From: Alistipes sp.
Lineage (GTDB): Bacteria; Bacteroidota; Bacteroidia; Bacteroidales; Rikenellaceae
DNA length: 64,000 nucleotides
Direction of reading: 5' to 3'
Assembly (NCBI GenBank): GCA_020026415.1
Contig: JAHHQL010000001.1
Coordinates: forward strand, 181,376 to 245,375
Each line of letters begins with the position of its first letter. Positions within the stretch are counted from its first letter, which is position 1. The notes under the pieces are model-generated. The model saw only the letters and a list, made by a program, of their open reading frames with translations, was not told the origin of the DNA and made no database searches. The translations under genes were made by a program, and so were the position numbers. Shown here one piece after another: positions 57,968 to 64,000 of this stretch.

Positions 57968-59179
57968 TTAAAATGCTTCATTGATGCCGAAGATGAATCC
58001 GCCGGTGTTCTTGCCGAATCCGTAGTCCATACGGATGTTGATTCCCTTTTTGAACATCCATCTGAGTCCCACGCCGTATGAGGGCAGGGTGTGCGCCCAT
58101 TCAAAGCGGTCGATGCTGTGGAACGAGTTGCCGGCTCCCGCCCAGACAATACCCCCCAAACGCCGCCAAATGTGCTGGCGCAGTTCGACCTGAAAGGACA
58201 GAAGGTTGTTGTCGATGTAGCGTCCGCGGTAGTAGCCCCTCATGCGGTTCGATCCGCCCAGTCGTGCGAGCATCGGCCACGGCGTACCCTCGGAGTTGAA
58301 CTCGCCGTAGAGATCCGCGGCGAGGATCGCTCCGTGCCATATCCGTTGGAAAAAGTCGGCCGTGAAGTTCGTCCGCCACAGCGATTTGGGGCAAGACCCC
58401 AGCCCCTTGGCAAAAAACGTCTCCTTGAGCGAAAGATAAACGCCCTTCTGCGGCAGGGTATGCACATCGCGCGAGTCGTATTCGACGATCACGCCCAGAC
58501 CCGTCGCCGTGTAGGTTTGGCGTTGCGAGGCGAGGTACGAAAGATCGTCGAAATCCTTGCCGTGCGTATGTTGAACATCCAAAAGTACACCCGCGTAGGT
58601 GTTCCGGAACAGTTTTTGCTGGTAGTTACACTCGACGCGCAGGGTTTTCTCGATAAATTCCTGTTGCGGGTTGTGACGGGCGGCATCGTAGCCCAATCCC
58701 CAAAAATAACGGGGTGAGGAACTGAAGTCGATCGTGTAGTAGAGCCTTTGGCGGTTGTGTCGCCGGAGGTTGTAACCCGTGGCTCCGATCGAGTAGTAAC
58801 CGATGACCGAAACCGAACCCGAAAGGGTGATGTTGGAAGGTTGTGTCAGCGAATCCGTTCGGTCGGGGCGATATAAGCCCGCGGCGAGCACGGTGAAATT
58901 CACGTTCGTATCCTTCGTGTAACTGATGCCCCCCACGAACGTAAAGTCGATCTTCTTCTCGAAAGTGCGGTCTTGGGTCGCACGTTCGAAGTAATTGACC
59001 ATACGGCGCAGAAACCCTTTTTTTTGCGGGACGCTGTCCGTGCGGAATTGTCGGGGTAGAGGCGTATAGGTATAGCGCAACGTGTCGTTACCGCGTACGA
59101 TGAGGTGTTCTTGAGCCACGGTTTTAAAAACCGTAACGCTCAGAACGGCGACGACGGCCAATGCCTTGATGCTTCTCAT
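57968..59179 (-). CDS. BamA/TamA-type (D15) outer-membrane barrel without POTRA domains
   Basis: A 403-residue exported protein with a signal peptide (about 1-22, ending TVAQ). From about residue 70 on it is all barrel strands, including the loop LGGSNRMRGYYRGRYIDNN, which has the R-G-Y signature of the Omp85 lid loop, and a C-terminal strand ending INEAF. There are no POTRA repeats in front, so it is not a classical BamA; it belongs to the bacterial surface antigen (D15) barrel family of unknown task. It is 14 bp before the EptA-like gene and 5 bp after the YtfJ-like gene. Confidence 0.85.
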   Translation of the reverse strand: MRSIKALAVVAVLSVTVFKTVAQEHLIVRGNDTLRYTYTPLPRQFRTDSVPQKKGFLRRMVNYFERATQDRTFEKKIDFTFVGGISYTKDTNVNFTVLAAGLYRPDRTDSLTQPSNITLSGSVSVIGYYSIGATGYNLRRHNRQRLYYTIDFSSSPRYFWGLGYDAARHNPQQEFIEKTLRVECNYQQKLFRNTYAGVLLDVQHTHGKDFDDLSYLASQRQTYTATGLGVIVEYDSRDVHTLPQKGVYLSLKETFFAKGLGSCPKSLWRTNFTADFFQRIWHGAILAADLYGEFNSEGTPWPMLARLGGSNRMRGYYRGRYIDNNLLSFQVELRQHIWRRLGGIVWAGAGNSFHSIDRFEWAHTLPSYGVGLRWMFKKGINIRMDYGFGKNTGGFIFGINEAF

Positions 59180-59184
59180 CCGCC

Positions 59185-59703
59185 TTATTTGTATTTTTCG
59201 ATCACGCGGTAGAACTCCTCCTTGTCGGCTTCGGTCAGTTCGCCCTTGTGCATGTAGGTCAGTTCACCCTCTTTCGATACGATCAGCAGGACGAACAGGT
59301 TGTTGCAATCGCCCAAGTCCCATGCGTCACGCAACAGGTGTTTCGGATCGGCCATTACCAGTGCACCGTTCTTTTTCGTACGTTTGCGGGCGATCGAGCG
59401 CACCAGCCAGTTGGGAAACAGGGGCGCATCCTTGAGGTTGATCACGCCGAAACCGAGCAGATTTTCACCTTCGGCGCGGTGCGACTCCTCCAATTCGACC
59501 GTGAAATCCTCGTTCTGCTTGTGAGCCTGAGGGTCGATGTAGAAGATCATCAGATTCTTTTTGCCAAATTCGGGCAGTTTCATCGGTTCGTTCTTCAGGT
59601 CGAACAAATCGACATTTCCCACTTTCTTGGGCAGTTCCTGCGCCCATGCCGCCGTGGTCATCAGACACAGGGCCGCGAACAAAATGGTCAGTTTGCGTTT
59701 CAT
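59185..59703 (-). CDS. YtfJ-like exported protein (thioredoxin fold, no CxxC)
   Basis: A 172-residue protein with a signal peptide (about 1-21, ending AWAQ). The rest (KKVGNVDLFDLKNEPMKLPE, FGKKNLMIFYIDPQAHKQNE, VADPKHL-like VMADPKHLLRDAW, then a C-terminal SKEGELTYMHKG) resembles YtfJ and thioredoxin-like periplasmic proteins, but the active-site cysteine pair is absent; the only cysteine of the mature protein lies in GDCNNL. Function unknown. It is the first gene of the three-gene unit. Confidence 0.72.
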   Translation of the reverse strand: MKRKLTILFAALCLMTTAAWAQELPKKVGNVDLFDLKNEPMKLPEFGKKNLMIFYIDPQAHKQNEDFTVELEESHRAEGENLLGFGVINLKDAPLFPNWLVRSIARKRTKKNGALVMADPKHLLRDAWDLGDCNNLFVLLIVSKEGELTYMHKGELTEADKEEFYRVIEKYK

Positions 59704-59751
59704 ATCTTTATCTTTAATGTTTTATGCTCTTGAAAACGAAAACAATCGTTG

Positions 59752-59759
59752 CAAATATA
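59752..59759 (-). promoter_or_regulatory. -7 box of the YtfJ/D15/EptA operon
   Basis: Minus-strand TATATTTG, 49 bp upstream of the YtfJ-like start. No standard -33 box. Confidence 0.45.
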
Positions 59760-59963
59760 CTACTTTCTTCTCGAAATACAGTCCGTTGTGAGGCGGAATA
59801 ATGTGGCGTTTGTTCGATTTGTTTGTTCGAATATTCATTGAATATCGTCAAAATGTACTTTGAAGTTGCGAGTTAGGGGATCTGAAACAGATTTTGCAAC
59901 GAATGTGTTTTGTTCTGTTTGTCTTATTGTGAAGGAGGTGCAGGCGCAATCCCGAAAAAGGAT

Positions 59964-59971
59964 TATCTTTG
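59964..59971 (+). promoter_or_regulatory. -7 box almost abutting the phosphatase start codon
   Basis: TATCTTTG ends 5 bp before the ATG at 59977, so transcription would begin at or next to the start codon. Confidence 0.5.
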
Positions 59972-59976
59972 TACCC

Positions 59977-60450
59977 ATGGAAAAGCAACTTTTATTTGTT
60001 TGTCTGGGAAACATCTGCCGTTCTCCGGCCGCCGAAGGGGTTATGCGCGACATGCTCCGTCGGAAGGGGATCGAAGGGGTGACGGTCGATTCCGCAGGTA
60101 CTTACGGAGGTCATTCGGGGGATCTGCCCGATCCGCGAATGCGTGCCGCTGCCGCCCGTCGCGGCTATAATCTGACGCATCGTGCCCGCATGATCCGAGA
60201 GGAGGATTTCGAGAAGTTCGACATGATCATCGTCATGGACGACATGAACTACGAAACGGTACATCGTCTTGCCCCGTCGCGCAAGGATGCCGAACGCATC
60301 TTCCGCATGGTCGAATTTTGCCGTCATCATCCCGACCGCACGTATGTGCCCGATCCCTATTATGAAGGGGTAGAGGGCTTCGAGTTGGTGCTGGATCTTC
60401 TGGAGGATGCCTGCGAGGGGATCGCGGAGCATCTGCAAAGGGAAGAGTAA
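59977..60450 (+). CDS. Low-molecular-weight protein tyrosine phosphatase
   Basis: A 157-residue cytoplasmic phosphatase. The P-loop FVCLGNICRSPAAEG gives the CX5R motif (Cys9, Arg15) and the general acid is in VPDPYYEG near the C-terminus. Such enzymes commonly counteract bacterial tyrosine kinases that control capsule export, but no capsule genes are nearby. The start at 59977 is set by the family's usual N-terminus; in-frame codons upstream would put the -7 box inside the gene. Confidence 0.93.
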   Translation: MEKQLLFVCLGNICRSPAAEGVMRDMLRRKGIEGVTVDSAGTYGGHSGDLPDPRMRAAAARRGYNLTHRARMIREEDFEKFDMIIVMDDMNYETVHRLAPSRKDAERIFRMVEFCRHHPDRTYVPDPYYEGVEGFELVLDLLEDACEGIAEHLQREE

Positions 60451-60454
60451 AGCG

Positions 60455-60492
60455 ATAAAAAATCCCGGGTCACTTGCGACTCGGGATTTTTT
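60455..60492 (+). terminator. Bidirectional terminator between the phosphatase and the PorV/PorQ-like gene
   Basis: AAAAAATCCCGGGTC pairs with GACTCGGGATTTTTT (with one G-T wobble) around a short loop; T runs occur on both strands. Confidence 0.8.
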
Positions 60493-60496
60493 GTGT

Positions 60497-61387
60497 TTAG
60501 AAGTCAAGACCGAAACTCAGACTGTACGTGTCGTGGATGTTCTTCTTGGCGAACAGGTAGGCGAAATCGAGACGGAGGTGGAGGAATCGGATGCCCACAC
60601 CCGCCGATCCGTAACTCGGATAGTAGGAATCGCGTTCACCATAGTGGTAACCGCCACGGAACTGGATGAGTTGCATGAAGTTATACTCGGCTCCGACCGA
60701 CATCATGTACCCGCGGACGGGTTTCGGATAGAAATAGTAACTCATATCCACGCCGAGGGTGATCTCGTGTTCGTCGGTGATGTAGGTGTCCAGCGCCGTA
60801 CCGATCGTGGCGTTCATCGGAAGGGTGTAGTCCGTGTCCTTCAGGTAACCGCCCAAGTTGTTGATCTTGAAACCCGTACGGATGGTGGAATACGATCCGA
60901 AGTTCTCCAGCGGGTGGATGTAGGCGGCACTCAGATCCACGGCCAGTGCGTCGATCTTTCGCTGATCGGGACATTTGCGGTGGATGTAGCGTCCGACGAT
61001 ACCGATTGCCCAACGCTCGTTGAAGTTATGGGCATAACCTAAATCCAGCACGTTTTCGTTGTGCTTGATGTTGTTGCTTTTGTGGAGGTATTGACGCCAG
61101 CCTGCCTGAATGACGCTTGAGGGCGAGATGCGGCAACTACCCGATACGGAGTAGGCGTTATCGTCATCCTGATGGTAGAATGACGAAGAAACCAGAAACG
61201 GCGTGCGCGAAAAGGCTGCCAGTGCCGGGTTGTTATAGATGGCGTGCGACGATGAGGCGGTGGTCATCTGCAATCCGCCCATTGCCAAGGCTTTGGCATC
61301 GGAGGTCGGAAGAGTGGCTTCCTGTGCGAGGAGCGAGCCGCCGGAAAACGTCAGCCACGCAAAGAGCAACAGAGCGAGTTTTTTCAT
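60497..61387 (-). CDS. PorV/PorQ-like outer-membrane protein
   Basis: A 296-residue barrel protein with a signal peptide (start at 61387, MKKLALLLFAWLTFSGG, cleaved after LLAQ). The mature start LPTSDAKALAMGGLQMTTAS, then AIYNNPALAAF, is the hallmark of the PorV/PorQ (UPF0164/FadL-like) group; the rest is strand-rich, ending SFGLDF. PorQ and PorV belong to the type IX secretion system in Bacteroidota; PorV shuttles and anchors cargo proteins. No other T9SS component or cargo with a CTD was noticed in this window, so a secretion role is not proven. Confidence 0.78.
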   Translation of the reverse strand: MKKLALLLFAWLTFSGGSLLAQEATLPTSDAKALAMGGLQMTTASSSHAIYNNPALAAFSRTPFLVSSSFYHQDDDNAYSVSGSCRISPSSVIQAGWRQYLHKSNNIKHNENVLDLGYAHNFNERWAIGIVGRYIHRKCPDQRKIDALAVDLSAAYIHPLENFGSYSTIRTGFKINNLGGYLKDTDYTLPMNATIGTALDTYITDEHEITLGVDMSYYFYPKPVRGYMMSVGAEYNFMQLIQFRGGYHYGERDSYYPSYGSAGVGIRFLHLRLDFAYLFAKKNIHDTYSLSFGLDF

Positions 61388-61468
61388 ACGGGAAAGTTTT
61401 TGCCGGGAAAGATTTCGGAGTCTTTGCCGGAGGGTTGTCATTCAGCCGAAATTCGGCTCTTGCATTCG

Positions 61469-61476
61469 CAAATATA
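61469..61476 (-). promoter_or_regulatory. -7 box of the PorV/PorQ-like gene
   Basis: Minus-strand TATATTTG, 82 bp upstream of the chosen start. Confidence 0.4.
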
Positions 61477-61500
61477 CGAAAATTCGGGGAGAAAGCAGCA

Positions 61501-61567
61501 TCGGGAATCAAAAAATCCGTATGGGACATCCCCATACGGATTGAATTTTGATCGTGTGATTCCCGAT
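61501..61567 (-). terminator. Terminator of fabG, nested in a larger inverted repeat
   Basis: The core stem is 12 bp (AATCCGTATGGG, 61514-61525 with 61531-61542) followed by a T run on the minus strand. An outer 10-bp pair (61501-61510 with 61558-61567) encloses it and includes part of the fabG stop region. Confidence 0.8.
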
Positions 61568-62313
61568 TAGCAGTTCATGGCACCGCAAACGTGGATCACC
61601 TGACCGCTGACATACGACGAAAGGTCGGATGCGAGGAACAGGGCAACCTTTGCCACCTCTTCGGGCGTACCGCCACGGCGCAGAGGAATCATCTTGTACC
61701 AACTTTCCTTCACCTCGTCGGAGAGTTGTGCGGTCATGTCGGTCATGATGAAACCCGGGGCGATGCAGTTTGCACGGATGCCGCGCGAACCCATCTCCTT
61801 GGCGATCGACTTGGCGAGACCGATCATACCGGCCTTCGATGCCGAGTAGTTGCACTGGCCTGCGTTACCGCTGACACCGACAACCGACGACATGTTGATG
61901 ATCGAACCGCTTCTCTGGCGAGCCATTACGGGAGTGACGGCGTGGATGAAGTTGAATGCCGACTTGAGGTTTACGGTGAGTACGGCATCCCACTGGGCCT
62001 CCGACATACGCATCATCAGACCGTCCTTGGTGATGCCTGCGTTGTTCACGAGGATATCTATATGGCCGAAATCCTTGACAATCTGGTCAATGACTTCGTG
62101 CGTCTGCTCGAAGTTGGCGGCATTTGAAGCGTAACCCTTGGCCTGAACGCCCAAAGCGGCGATCTCTGCCTCGGTGGCTTTGCCGTTCTCGTCGATCACC
62201 AGATCGGTGAATGCGATATTTGCGCCTTCGGCAGCAAATTTCAGCGCGATAGCCTTACCGATACCGCGGGCTGCGCCGGTGATAACTGCGACTTTTCCTT
62301 CCAGTAATTTCAT
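61567..62313 (-). CDS. fabG: 3-oxoacyl-[acyl-carrier-protein] reductase
   Basis: A 248-residue short-chain dehydrogenase for the NADPH-dependent reduction step of fatty-acid elongation. NADPH site: VAVITGAARGIGKAIALKFA; NNAG at residues about 90-93; active-site Ser in INMSSVVGVSGNAGQ, Tyr and Lys in YSASKAG; C-terminal SSYVSGQVIHVCGAMNC. Sequence and length fit FabG closely. No other fab gene is adjacent. The start follows a -7 box by 45 bp. Confidence 0.93.
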   Translation of the reverse strand: MKLLEGKVAVITGAARGIGKAIALKFAAEGANIAFTDLVIDENGKATEAEIAALGVQAKGYASNAANFEQTHEVIDQIVKDFGHIDILVNNAGITKDGLMMRMSEAQWDAVLTVNLKSAFNFIHAVTPVMARQRSGSIINMSSVVGVSGNAGQCNYSASKAGMIGLAKSIAKEMGSRGIRANCIAPGFIMTDMTAQLSDEVKESWYKMIPLRRGGTPEEVAKVALFLASDLSSYVSGQVIHVCGAMNC

Positions 62314-62357
62314 ATTTTGTACTAATTTTTAAGGTAAATAGTTCTTTTTTCAAAGGA

Positions 62358-62365
62358 CAAATATA
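62358..62365 (-). promoter_or_regulatory. -7 box of fabG
   Basis: Minus-strand TATATTTG, 45 bp upstream of fabG. Confidence 0.45.
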
Positions 62366-62453
62366 GGAATTATATTTTAAAATCGGCCGAATGTCGGTTT
62401 TTTCGCCGAAATATTTTGGCAGGGCGGGGTGCGAAAAGACCGAAATTATTCCT

Positions 62454-62461
62454 TATTTTTG
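62454..62461 (+). promoter_or_regulatory. -7 box of the rhodanese-like gene
   Basis: TATTTTTG, 21 bp before the ATG at 62482. Confidence 0.45.
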
Positions 62462-62481
62462 TTCCATAAAACATAAAAGCA

Positions 62482-62880
62482 ATGAATAAAACCAATATTT
62501 TTGGCTTCATGGCAGGCCTTGTGCTTGCTTTCTCCGCAGTCGGATGCGGGCAGAACCCGTCGTCGCAACACGTGCAACATGTCGAGGTCGGGGAGTTTCT
62601 TCAGCGGATTCAGGATTCGACGGTTGTGGTGGTCGATGTGCGTTCGCTCGGTGAACACGCCGCAGGGTGTATTCCCGAAACGGATCTCAATATTGACGTG
62701 ATGGGCGCAGATTTCAAGACGCGGGTCGGGCAGCTGATTCCCGAACATTCCGTGGTGGCGGTTTATTGCCGGAGCGGCAACCGCAGCAAACGCGCCGCCA
62801 AGATCCTCTCGGAGATGGGTTACGAAGTCCTCGATTTGGATCACGGCTACAAGGCATGGGTCGAGTACAACAAGCAATAA
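62482..62880 (+). CDS. Rhodanese-like lipoprotein
   Basis: A 132-residue lipoprotein (lipobox SAVGC, Cys22) with a single rhodanese domain. Key parts: VVVDVRSLGEHAAGCIPETD, the active-site loop YCRSGNRSKRAAKIL with the catalytic cysteine, and LDHGYKAWVEYN at the end. It could handle sulfane sulfur, thiosulfate or cyanide at the periplasmic face. A single-gene unit with its own -7 box and terminator. Confidence 0.87.
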   Translation: MNKTNIFGFMAGLVLAFSAVGCGQNPSSQHVQHVEVGEFLQRIQDSTVVVVDVRSLGEHAAGCIPETDLNIDVMGADFKTRVGQLIPEHSVVAVYCRSGNRSKRAAKILSEMGYEVLDLDHGYKAWVEYNKQ

Positions 62881-62886
62881 AAAGGG

Positions 62887-62918
62887 AACGTCCGAAATCG
62901 GTTTCGGGCGTTTTTTTT
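62887..62918 (+). terminator. Terminator of the rhodanese gene
   Basis: AACGTCCGAAA (62887-62897) pairs with TTTCGGGCGTT (62902-62912, one G-U pair), followed by a long T run. Confidence 0.85.
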
Positions 62919-62985
62919 GTGGGGCGCGGAACGGATTTATAATTAATGGCGGATTTCGGATAATCCCCTGTCCGCGAAAATGCGC

Positions 62986-62993
62986 TACTTTTG
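62986..62993 (+). promoter_or_regulatory. -7 box of ybaK
   Basis: TACTTTTG, 27 bp before the ATG. Confidence 0.45.
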
Positions 62994-63020
62994 CCGCTGT
63001 GAAACTTATATTTTACGACT

Positions 63021-63494
63021 ATGACAGAAGAAACCCGTGCGGTTGCGGATCTGACGCAACGCAAAATTGAATTTAAACTCCACACCTACCCTTCGGAGGG
63101 CGGGCCCGTGGCGGCCGTGGATGTGGCCAATTATATGGGATTCTCGGTGGAGCGTCTTGTGAAGACGCTCGTGACGACGGATCACCACGGCGGTTATTAT
63201 GTGTTTTGCCTGCCCGCGGCGAATCGGATCGACATGAAAAAGGCGGCGCAGTTGGTCGGGGCGCGTAATCTGACGATGCTTCAACCCGAAATGTTCGAGG
63301 AACTGACGGGCTATGTGCATGGCGGATGTTCGCCGTTCGGTCTGAAGACCCGACTGCCGTTGTGGGTCGAAGAGAACGTTCTGAAATGGAATACCATATA
63401 TATATCGGGCGGTCGCGTGGGACTTACCGTGGAGGTCGATCCCAAAACCCTGACCGAGCAGTTGGGGGCGCAAGTGGGGGCGTTTACCCGTTAA
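63021..63494 (+). CDS. ybaK: Cys-tRNA(Pro)/Cys-tRNA(Cys) deacylase YbaK
   Basis: A 157-residue trans-editing enzyme that hydrolyses mischarged Cys-tRNA(Pro). Diagnostic are FKLHTYPSE, SVERLVKTLVTTDHHG with the conserved lysine, and the loop GYVHGGCSPFGLKTRLPLWV with the G-G-C-S-P-F-G motif of YbaK; the C-terminal ISGGRVGLTVEVDPKTL also fits. Length is standard. A bidirectional terminator ends it. Confidence 0.93.
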   Translation: MTEETRAVADLTQRKIEFKLHTYPSEGGPVAAVDVANYMGFSVERLVKTLVTTDHHGGYYVFCLPAANRIDMKKAAQLVGARNLTMLQPEMFEELTGYVHGGCSPFGLKTRLPLWVEENVLKWNTIYISGGRVGLTVEVDPKTLTEQLGAQVGAFTR

Positions 63495-63497
63495 AAG

Positions 63498-63526
63498 AAA
63501 AGGAGTGTGGCGATTACACTCCTTTT
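63498..63526 (+). terminator. Bidirectional terminator between ybaK and a membrane protein
   Basis: An 11-bp perfect stem (AAAAGGAGTGT, 63498-63508 with 63516-63526) flanked by T and A runs; the minus-strand gene ends at 63527, so both use it. Confidence 0.85.
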
Positions 63527-63907
63527 TTATTTCAAGATCTTCCAACCCGACTTTCCGTCGCGGGTAAAGGAGAGAAAGGCGCACATAAGGGCGATGGGGA
63601 TGATGTTTTGGATGATGCTTTCCATGCTGAATCCGGCAATACGGAAAAAGAGAAAACAGCTGATGAATTGCAGAACGAAAAAGATGATGACCGCGATCTT
63701 CGACCGCTCCTTATAAATAAACAGAATATCTATGAAGATAGCGACTGAAAAGGTGATGGCAATGTAGTCGTATTCATGTTCCATACTTTGGACGAAGAAA
63801 TTTAAGACGGCTGCCACCAACACGAAAATGAAATAAGCCTTGGTTACGCCTGCAAATTCGGGTTCGGACTCCTGTCGGGGGTCTTGGGGAGTATTTGTTG
63901 TTTCCAT
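63527..63907 (-). CDS. Small polytopic membrane protein (hypothetical)
   Basis: A 126-residue protein. A hydrophilic Pro/Glu-rich N-terminus (about 1-22) is followed by four membrane spans (about 24-40, 46-64, 70-88, 98-114) with short, basic loops (YKERSK, TRDGKSGWK). I recognise no family. A -7 box sits 28 bp upstream. It appears monocistronic in the window, though sequence beyond 64000 is not seen. Confidence 0.6.
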   Translation of the reverse strand: METTNTPQDPRQESEPEFAGVTKAYFIFVLVAAVLNFFVQSMEHEYDYIAITFSVAIFIDILFIYKERSKIAVIIFFVLQFISCFLFFRIAGFSMESIIQNIIPIALMCAFLSFTRDGKSGWKILK

Positions 63908-63934
63908 AGGTTGAGGTTTTTGGGTTGTTTCTTA

Positions 63935-63942
63935 CAAATATA
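63935..63942 (-). promoter_or_regulatory. -7 box of the terminal membrane-protein gene
   Basis: Minus-strand TATATTTG, 28 bp upstream of the start. TAAA at 63964-63967 (minus TTTA) is a partial -33 match at 21 nt. Confidence 0.45.
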
Positions 63943-64000
63943 CTTATTACCCGTCGGCGGAATTAAATCAGCGCATATTTAACTCTGCCAATGGGTCTGT

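Noticed and set aside
1..64000. Search for CRISPR arrays, rRNA, tRNA, transposases, integrases and phage genes
   Set aside because: No regularly spaced repeats, no RNA gene signatures and no recombinase motifs were recognised by eye; a covariance and HMM search would be decisive.

Overview
The window looks like a chromosomal segment of a gut-type member of the Bacteroidota, most like Alistipes/Rikenellaceae. That genus-level guess is inference. The evidence is many Bacteroidota-type -7 boxes (TAnnTTTG), some with a TTTG-like -33 box; SusB-like GH97, S9B dipeptidyl peptidase, BACON, fimbrillin, TonB-linked barrel, DUF6624 and Hc1-like histone genes; serine-type sulfatase; and a fused FeoAB. 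No rRNA, tRNA, CRISPR array, transposase or integrase was recognised. The only clear compositional break is an AT-rich stretch at about 26150-27140.

Layout. 1-11.3 kb: end of a GH97 glycosidase, a DPP-IV-like peptidase, a BACON/thioredoxin lipoprotein, two outer-membrane barrels transcribed divergently, and a FISUMP-type lipoprotein. 11.4-18.9 kb (minus): a DUF6624 protein, then one compact transcription unit reading sensor-like membrane protein > TrkH > double-SPOR coiled-coil protein > NfeD > FloA, and mtaB upstream of it. 19.0-26.1 kb (plus): metal ABC permease, LptF/G permease, ribBA, fmt, a polytopic membrane protein and a serine-type sulfatase. 26.15-27.14 kb: AT-rich insert with a frameshifted outer-membrane-protein remnant and a small membrane-protein ORF. 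27.2-29.9 kb (minus): four-subunit 2-oxoacid:ferredoxin oxidoreductase. 30.4-33.9 kb (minus): serC, serA and DUF1015. 34.1-39.1 kb (plus): yicC, gmk, nadD (with a TPR tail), ddl, DUF3109 and an M23/LysM peptidase, almost without gaps. 39.3-46.7 kb: pepD, a Gate-type membrane protein, two fimbrillin lipoproteins, miaB and a YitT protein. 46.8-50.9 kb (plus): plsY, an acyl-CoA synthetase and a DEAD-box helicase. 51-55.6 kb (minus): a YidE/AspT-type transporter, a 55-residue Cys-rich Feo partner and feoAB. 56-64 kb: a histone H1-like gene, an envelope operon (YtfJ-like, D15 barrel, EptA-like transferase), a low-molecular-weight phosphatase, a PorV/PorQ-like barrel, fabG, a rhodanese lipoprotein, ybaK and a small membrane protein.

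Most of the window is ordinary core metabolism and envelope biology. The parts most worth a second look are the FloA/NfeD/SPOR/TrkH/sensor unit, the NadD-TPR fusion, the lipoprotein carrying one degenerate and one canonical thioredoxin fold, the decayed AT-rich insert, the envelope-modification operon at 56.2-59.7 kb, and two genes under 60 codons (Feo-associated Cys-rich protein and Hc1-like histone). I found no clear case of a wholly undescribed system; functional links between neighbours are inference from gene order.
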